Assembly: GCA_948467395.1 (NCBI GenBank)
Contig: CAOKDX010000007.1
Location: forward strand, 1-64,000
DNA from: an uncultured Clostridia bacterium
GTDB taxonomy: Bacteria > Bacillota > Clostridia > Lachnospirales > Lachnospiraceae
Length of the DNA: 64,000 nt
Direction of reading: 5' to 3'
In this document: piece after piece, positions 59,076 to 64,000 of the stretch
Layout: the number at the start of each line of letters is the position of its first letter
Numbering within the stretch: position 1 is the stretch's first letter
Notes under the pieces: generated by a model
Seen by the model: only the letters and a program-made list of their open reading frames with translations
What the model was told of the DNA's origin: nothing
Databases searched by the model: none
Made by a program: the position numbers and the translations under genes

Positions 59076-60557
59076 TCACCAGTAGGCATTAAAAATCTCC
59101 TTGGCGATGGGTACGGCATAGGTACTTCCTGTTCCCGCCGCCTCCACAACAATACTTACCACCAGCTTTTTCCCGTCCTTTTCCGCATACCCCACAAACC
59201 ACGCATGAGAATCCTTCGTACCATTCTGAAACTCCGCCGATCCGGTCTTTCCTCCCGCTTTATACGGCGTACCGCTGTACAGTGAATGCGCTGTCCCCTC
59301 TGTCACGGTGGCACGCATCAGCTTCTTCAGTTCTTTCGCCTCCTCCTCCGTAACCGGCTTTGAATCCACAACCGGCTCAAAGTCCTCCAGAACATTTCCG
59401 TCATGATCCTCCGTGTGATCCACCAGATAGGGCCGCATCAGCGTTCCCTTATTGACGGCAGCACAGACTAAGAGCGCGTTCTGCAGCGGCGTCACAAGGG
59501 TGTCCCCCTGCCCGATGGATACCTGCATAATATCTCCTGCCGCCGTACTGTCCGTAATGGCAAACCGGGAAGAATTCTGTTCCAGCTTCTGCAGCGGCGT
59601 CTTTTTATTGTAGTACAATGACTCACAGAGCTTTCTCCATTCCGTCGGATCCAGACCGGAGCCAATCTGGCAGAAAGCAGCGTTACAGGATTCGGCAAAC
59701 GCCTCCGTTAGATCGACGCCGCCATGTACCTCGCCTCCGTAACACCGGATCCTGTCCTTCCCCGTTCCCATGCTGCCGGTACAGGTATACCGGAATTTAT
59801 TATATTTTTCCTGTTCCCTCATATATTCCAGGGCAGTATACAATTTAAAGGTGGAGCCCGGCGGATACAGTCCCTGGGCCGCACGGTTGTAAAGTGCGGA
59901 ATCCTCCCCGCTGTCAGCCGTCAGCTGGTTCCACCGATAGTCGTCCAGATCGTTCGGATCATAGGACGGCTTACTGACCATGGCAAGAATTTTCCCCGTC
60001 TCGGGATCCATCGCCACCACGGCACCCTTTCTGGAACCCAGTGCATTGCCCGCTGCCTGGGACAGCTTCAGATTCAGCGTCGTCACCACATTGTTTCCCG
60101 GATTCTTTTTGCCCCGGAATTCATTGTATATGCTTATCAGCGGATTGACGCCGGAGGTCAGCATCGTATAGCTCTCTGTCGATTCCAGTCCTGTTTTTCC
60201 GTGTGACAGCCTTCCCACTGCATGGGCGAAAAGCCCGTCGTAGGGATAAACCCGGGTCTCATTTCCCTTCTTATCTGTCTTTGTCTGCGCCAGCACCTTG
60301 CCGTCAGCCGACAGGATACTTCCCCTGGTGACACGCTTCGCCAACAGCTCCTGGCGTTTATTGGCAGGATTATTCAGCACCTGGTCCGTATCGTGCATGA
60401 CGAACCAGACCATATATCCTGCCATAACAAGAAAGAGAGCCATAAACAGATATGTGACCAGTGCCATCTCGCGGTTGAGATGCTTACCTCCGGCTGCCGC
60501 GCTTTTTGTCTGCTTTTCTTCCGGTACTCCGTCCAGAGCCTTTTTCTTCCTGTTCAA
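59076..60557 (-). CDS. Class B penicillin-binding protein (transpeptidase)
   Basis: 493 residues. One N-terminal membrane helix (about 32-54); a short dimerisation region; transpeptidase motifs S235-x-x-K238 (PPGSTFK), S290-C-N292 and KTG near the end (GGKTGSAEF). Short for class B, like the PbpA of Actinobacteria and the divisome or elongasome partners of Clostridia. The start is TTG at 60557: it follows an exact AGGAGGTGATC ribosome site, and 74 bases of the gene lie inside the end of the SEDS gene. It cross-links the glycan strands made by that SEDS protein. Confidence 0.92.
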   Translation of the reverse strand: MNRKKKALDGVPEEKQTKSAAAGGKHLNREMALVTYLFMALFLVMAGYMVWFVMHDTDQVLNNPANKRQELLAKRVTRGSILSADGKVLAQTKTDKKGNETRVYPYDGLFAHAVGRLSHGKTGLESTESYTMLTSGVNPLISIYNEFRGKKNPGNNVVTTLNLKLSQAAGNALGSRKGAVVAMDPETGKILAMVSKPSYDPNDLDDYRWNQLTADSGEDSALYNRAAQGLYPPGSTFKLYTALEYMREQEKYNKFRYTCTGSMGTGKDRIRCYGGEVHGGVDLTEAFAESCNAAFCQIGSGLDPTEWRKLCESLYYNKKTPLQKLEQNSSRFAITDSTAAGDIMQVSIGQGDTLVTPLQNALLVCAAVNKGTLMRPYLVDHTEDHDGNVLEDFEPVVDSKPVTEEEAKELKKLMRATVTEGTAHSLYSGTPYKAGGKTGSAEFQNGTKDSHAWFVGYAEKDGKKLVVSIVVEAAGTGSTYAVPIAKEIFNAYW

Positions 60558-61896
60558 CCCGGATCACCTCCTCCCTGCCATTCATCACGTACATGCCCTG
60601 TATAATGCTGAAGATCACAATGGTCGTTATGATGGAGCTGCCCCCATAACTCACCAGCGGCAACGTCACCCCGGTGGAAGGAATAAATTTCGTCACGCCG
60701 CCGATACAGAGAAATACCTGAAAGATAAAAACTACACTGAGGCCAAAGGCCGTCAGCTTGTAAAACCGTTTCTTCATTTTCATGGCAATATTTACAAACA
60801 TAATATAACTGCTAATATAGACAAGAATCAGGCACACAGAAAAAACTGCCCCCAGCTCCTCGGATATGGCGGCAAAAATAAAATCGCTCTCCGCCACAGG
60901 GACTGTAGAAGGCATACCCTGTCCCAGCCCCATACCAAAGAGACCGCCGGTTCCGATGGCAAAAAGGCTCTGACACACCTGATAGCCCTCCCTGTCACTG
61001 TGCCCCCAGGGATCCTGCCACGCCACCACCCTGGTGCGGACATGGCTGAACAGGCGGTAAGCAACCAGGGCTGCACCGACGCCGGCGCCAAGACCTGCCG
61101 CCAGATACAGAGGCTGCATGGTCGCCACATAAAGCACGACAAGATATGTGATAAAGTAGATCAGAGCGGCTCCCAGATCCTTCTCCACAACGAGAATAAC
61201 CACGTGGACAGCGGCAAACGCGGTAATGACCACTATATTTTTGAACCTCTCCTTTCGCTCCGCATCTGGCATCCCTGTCGTTTTCGACAGCATCGCCGCC
61301 ATAAAAAACACATAGATGATCTTGACAAATTCCGATGGCTGGAGTTCAATTCCCCCAATGGAAATCCAGTTCGTGGCCCCCTTGTGCTCCACGCCTATGA
61401 CAAATACCAGAAGCAGCAGCAGGATTCCCACAAGGGCATACTGCCAGCCCAGCTTCTCCCATATGGTAAACCGCTCGATAAAGAGCGGGACGAAAAGACA
61501 GATCCCCATGGCCGCTGTGGCCATGACAAGCTGCCGGATGGCATATTCATACTGCAGACGCCCAAGCATGATAAACCCAATGCTCATGCACATCATCATG
61601 TTATTTAGAACCAGCTGGGAAAGTCCTTTGTAAAAAATCCGGTAAACTATGGCAAAGCCGATACAAAACGCCAGCTCCAGCAGTAATAAGAAAACATATC
61701 TGAGTTCTTTCGTCTCTATGATCAGAACCCCGCCGCACAGCATCAGTATCAATAGATTCAGTGTCCGCTGTATACGGAATACCCGGTCTTTTCCCTCCTG
61801 GGTCTTTCGTGCAAAAGCACGGAAACAGTAAAATGTATACACCGCAAATAATATAATGATGACATAGCGCGAGACTTCCGCTATCAAAAGTTCCAT
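60484..61896 (-). CDS. FtsW/RodA/SpoVE-family (SEDS) glycosyltransferase
   Basis: 470 residues with about ten to twelve membrane helices. SEDS motifs: HKGATNWISIGGIELQPSEF, VEKDLGAALIYFI with the catalytic Asp, and the C-terminal STGVTLPLVSYGGSSI. Polymerises lipid II together with its class B PBP, encoded by the overlapping next gene. Which process it serves (division, elongation or sporulation) cannot be read from the sequence. Basic C-terminal tail (RSTGRKADKKRG). Its start overlaps the U32 gene end by 13 bases. Confidence 0.93.
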   Translation of the reverse strand: MELLIAEVSRYVIIILFAVYTFYCFRAFARKTQEGKDRVFRIQRTLNLLILMLCGGVLIIETKELRYVFLLLLELAFCIGFAIVYRIFYKGLSQLVLNNMMMCMSIGFIMLGRLQYEYAIRQLVMATAAMGICLFVPLFIERFTIWEKLGWQYALVGILLLLLVFVIGVEHKGATNWISIGGIELQPSEFVKIIYVFFMAAMLSKTTGMPDAERKERFKNIVVITAFAAVHVVILVVEKDLGAALIYFITYLVVLYVATMQPLYLAAGLGAGVGAALVAYRLFSHVRTRVVAWQDPWGHSDREGYQVCQSLFAIGTGGLFGMGLGQGMPSTVPVAESDFIFAAISEELGAVFSVCLILVYISSYIMFVNIAMKMKKRFYKLTAFGLSVVFIFQVFLCIGGVTKFIPSTGVTLPLVSYGGSSIITTIVIFSIIQGMYVMNGREEVIRVEQEEKGSGRSTGRKADKKRGSRR

Positions 61897-64000
61897 TCGC
61901 TAATACCCTTTCTCACCTCAGCTTCCCGCTCCCATGTGAAATCCATTCGCCGGCAGGGCACATCTTCCGCACAGACAGCAGGCTTTTCTGTATATATAGT
62001 ATTGTAACAGTATTTGCAATGATTTACCACAACAAATTTGTCCCCCCTGGGGGTAGTAAACGGAATCCGGGACTCACCCCGGCCGCACAGAGACAGTGTC
62101 TTTGCGAGGCAGCCTTCTGTCACCATCACCGGAACCCTTCCGTAAACCTTCACCAAGGGCGGCCGTATCCCCCAGTCTGCATAAGCCTCCGCCGCCCACC
62201 GGTTTTCCTGATACAGATTTGTATCTGCTGTCAGGACGGCATCCGGGAAAAATTTTCCTGCATAGAGAAACATGGCATGGCTGTTTACCACGATCATCTC
62301 CGTCCGCCCACCCATAAAGACACCGCCATATTCCTCCCATTCCTGCTCAAACACCCGTTTCCCCTTTCCCCGCAAAATCCTGGGAAAGGACAGCGCCATC
62401 CGGCGGCCGGTCAGAAGCCCGGCGGCCTCTTCCCATTGGATACAGGGAATATCCTCCAGCTTGAGATGAAAAATCGTGTCCTGTCCCGCATGACGAACCG
62501 CCGTCCGAAGCTGGGAAAGCTCTGCCACACTGATCATGTCCACCGGATCCCGGGCCGCCAGAGTACTCTTTTTCCCGGCAGCGGGACTATCCGCCGCCCT
62601 TCTCCGGGAAACCGCCCTCATCTCCCACTCCGCCACCGCCCTGCGCCGGAGCTCCTTTAGACGCCCCATAGGCAGAAAGCTTCCCGGTTCCACCTGTGCC
62701 TCCAGTTCTTCCCAGCGATAGGATGTGCCGCCCAGTGTGTCCAGCCGGTCCACTGCCTCATCCTCTGTAACAGGTCTTCTGGATGCCGCCTGAACCACAT
62801 CCCCCCGCAGAGTCACCACCACGCCATTTCCCGATACGATAAGCTCCGCCGGTTCCCCCTTTCTGGCAAGAAACCGGCCCCTGATTCCATAGGAATCCTC
62901 TATTTTGTCATGCTCCTCCCGGATCTTATCCAGCAGTGCCTGATTCCGGGTCCGGTACACGGCCTGCCCCGGATAGATATGGCTGCCCCTCCTCACATTT
63001 GTTGAAACAAGAGTGCCTGCCGCCGCATCCTCCCCCAGGGTATATTCATATGCCTGTGTGCCGTCCGCATTCCGGAATTCCAGTATATCCTGGTAATGCA
63101 GCTGTTCCAGGGCAGTGAATTCTGCCTTCCCCCTGCCGGCTCTCACTACCTCTCCTGCCCTCACACCGAAATGTCCGTTTTTATCCGGATAGATCATAGC
63201 GTCCTTTTTCTTTTCAAAGAGATAGCTGTCAGAAAAACCACCCCGGTTGTACAGATCCATGCACCGCCTGTAATCCCTCCACAACCGGCTTTCCTTATCC
63301 TCCCGCAGCCCGTCGAAATATTCCCGTCCTTTCCGAAGATAGATATCCGTGTATTTGCGGTAAAGATAGGCAAGAAACATACCGTATTCCTTCCTCTTCA
63401 TCCTTCCCTCAATCTTGAAGGAGTCAATACCGGCATCTGCCAGTTCCGGAATATACATCAGAGTGCAGGTATCCTTTGTGCTGAGAAAATATCCCTCACC
63501 ATAAGGAGTCTGAAGTTTCAGACGGCAGGGCTGGGCACACATGCCCCGGTTTCCGCTTCGTCCGCCTATCACCTGGCTCATCAGGCACTGGCCGGAATAA
63601 CAGTAACAAAGAGCCCCGTGGACAAAAACCTCGATCTCAAGATCTGTCTGCCGGCGCGCCTCCCGTATCTCTTCTATAGTCAGCTCCCTGGCCGGCACAT
63701 ACCGGGTCACTCCATATGGCCTGAGAAGCTCCGCCTCTTCCCCGGAAAACAGTGTCATCTGTGTACTGGCATGCAGGTCCATCCCGGGAAAATATTCATG
63801 CAGAAATTTCAATACGCCCATATCCTGCACAATACAGGCGTCCAGTCCCGCCTCGTACAGCGGCAGCAGCATAGGATAAAGCTCCTCCTCCAGTTCCCTG
63901 TCCGTGAGCAGGGTATTGACCGTCAGATAAATTTTCTTTTTTCTCAGATGGGCATAGGTCAGCGCCTCGGTGAGTTCTTCCACAGACGGGTTGTCCGCGA
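61884..64000 (-). CDS. U32-family protein (RlhA/YdcP-like), N-terminus cut by window edge
   Basis: The frame runs open through the right edge (ADNPSVEELTEALTYAHL near 64000), so about 40-50 N-terminal residues are missing. The U32 signature is present: VFVHGALCYCYSGQCLMSQ, GNRGMCAQPCRL, and IDSFKIEGRMKRKEYG. The C-terminal half has the DUF3656-type region (VVVTLRGDVVQAASRRPVTEDEA) and late cysteines (NHCKYCYN). Members with this second part include RlhA, needed for hydroxylation of C2501 in 23S rRNA; they carry an iron-sulfur cluster. Old annotations as collagenase are misleading. It ends inside the SEDS gene start. Confidence 0.85.
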   Translation of the reverse strand, partial: ADNPSVEELTEALTYAHLRKKKIYLTVNTLLTDRELEEELYPMLLPLYEAGLDACIVQDMGVLKFLHEYFPGMDLHASTQMTLFSGEEAELLRPYGVTRYVPARELTIEEIREARRQTDLEIEVFVHGALCYCYSGQCLMSQVIGGRSGNRGMCAQPCRLKLQTPYGEGYFLSTKDTCTLMYIPELADAGIDSFKIEGRMKRKEYGMFLAYLYRKYTDIYLRKGREYFDGLREDKESRLWRDYRRCMDLYNRGGFSDSYLFEKKKDAMIYPDKNGHFGVRAGEVVRAGRGKAEFTALEQLHYQDILEFRNADGTQAYEYTLGEDAAAGTLVSTNVRRGSHIYPGQAVYRTRNQALLDKIREEHDKIEDSYGIRGRFLARKGEPAELIVSGNGVVVTLRGDVVQAASRRPVTEDEAVDRLDTLGGTSYRWEELEAQVEPGSFLPMGRLKELRRRAVAEWEMRAVSRRRAADSPAAGKKSTLAARDPVDMISVAELSQLRTAVRHAGQDTIFHLKLEDIPCIQWEEAAGLLTGRRMALSFPRILRGKGKRVFEQEWEEYGGVFMGGRTEMIVVNSHAMFLYAGKFFPDAVLTADTNLYQENRWAAEAYADWGIRPPLVKVYGRVPVMVTEGCLAKTLSLCGRGESRIPFTTPRGDKFVVVNHCKYCYNTIYTEKPAVCAEDVPCRRMDFTWEREAEVRKGISEWNF

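Noticed and set aside
60298-61608. 436-codon open frame on the plus strand
   Set aside because: It is the mirror of the well-supported SEDS gene on the other strand, has no ribosome site and reads as His/Gln/Arg-rich nonsense.
1-64000. CRISPR array
   Set aside because: No regularly spaced direct repeats and no cas genes were seen anywhere in the window.

Overview
The window looks like a chromosomal segment from an anaerobic Gram-positive gut-type bacterium of the Clostridia, most likely Lachnospiraceae. The evidence is strong Shine-Dalgarno sites, an NADH-linked trimeric [FeFe] hydrogenase, an ECF transporter, DUF6273 and DUF4430 proteins, WYL regulators and an arg cluster of the argC-J-B-D type. 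Genus cannot be fixed by eye. The core is moderate in GC. The left end and the 40.7-43.3 kb stretch are more AT-rich.

Layout. 1-12.5 kb is the lysogeny and early-replication end of a prophage or related integrative element. A long leftward operon of small overlapping genes carries Xre regulators, a SleB-like hydrolase, a possible recombination protein, DUF3846, a fused SbcD-SbcC nuclease/ATPase and a replisome organizer cut by the window edge. It faces a rightward repressor, a YbjQ-like protein and a tyrosine integrase across four copies of one operator. Just beyond the integrase is a small type I toxin with its antisense RNA. 12.6-14.45 kb holds an LRR lipoprotein and a broken subtilase. 14.5-22.4 kb is a micronutrient-uptake locus: DegV, ECF S, fused A-A' and T components, two secreted DUF4430 (transcobalamin-like) proteins and a secreted beta-propeller. 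22.5-33.5 kb holds a DHH protein, a TIR-membrane-DUF6273 protein facing a sirtuin, tRNA-Ser(CGA), holA, comEC, a GerMN lipoprotein with a two-component system, and comEA.

33.5-39.9 kb is arginine biosynthesis: argC-J-B-D leftward and argG rightward, across promoters that carry ArgR-like boxes. 39.9-43.3 kb is a scar of decayed mobile DNA (group II intron 3' end, IS110, possible IS4) around an AT-rich two-gene cassette of unknown function. 43.3-53.4 kb holds metA, a hybrid histidine kinase, thiS-G-H-E, rtcB and two WYL proteins. The thiS operon is led by a very short RNA that can fold as terminator or antiterminator and has no visible TPP aptamer. 53.4-64 kb holds the hydrogenase hydC-B-A, a polyphosphate:AMP phosphotransferase, a SEDS protein/class B PBP pair and a U32 protein cut by the right edge.

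The items most worth following are the thiS leader switch, the ECF/DUF4430/propeller surface system, the type I toxin-antitoxin pair at the element end, and the kinase-regulator-GerMN module that mirrors actinobacterial MtrAB-LpqB. Function assignments rest on motif recognition by eye. No database search was run.
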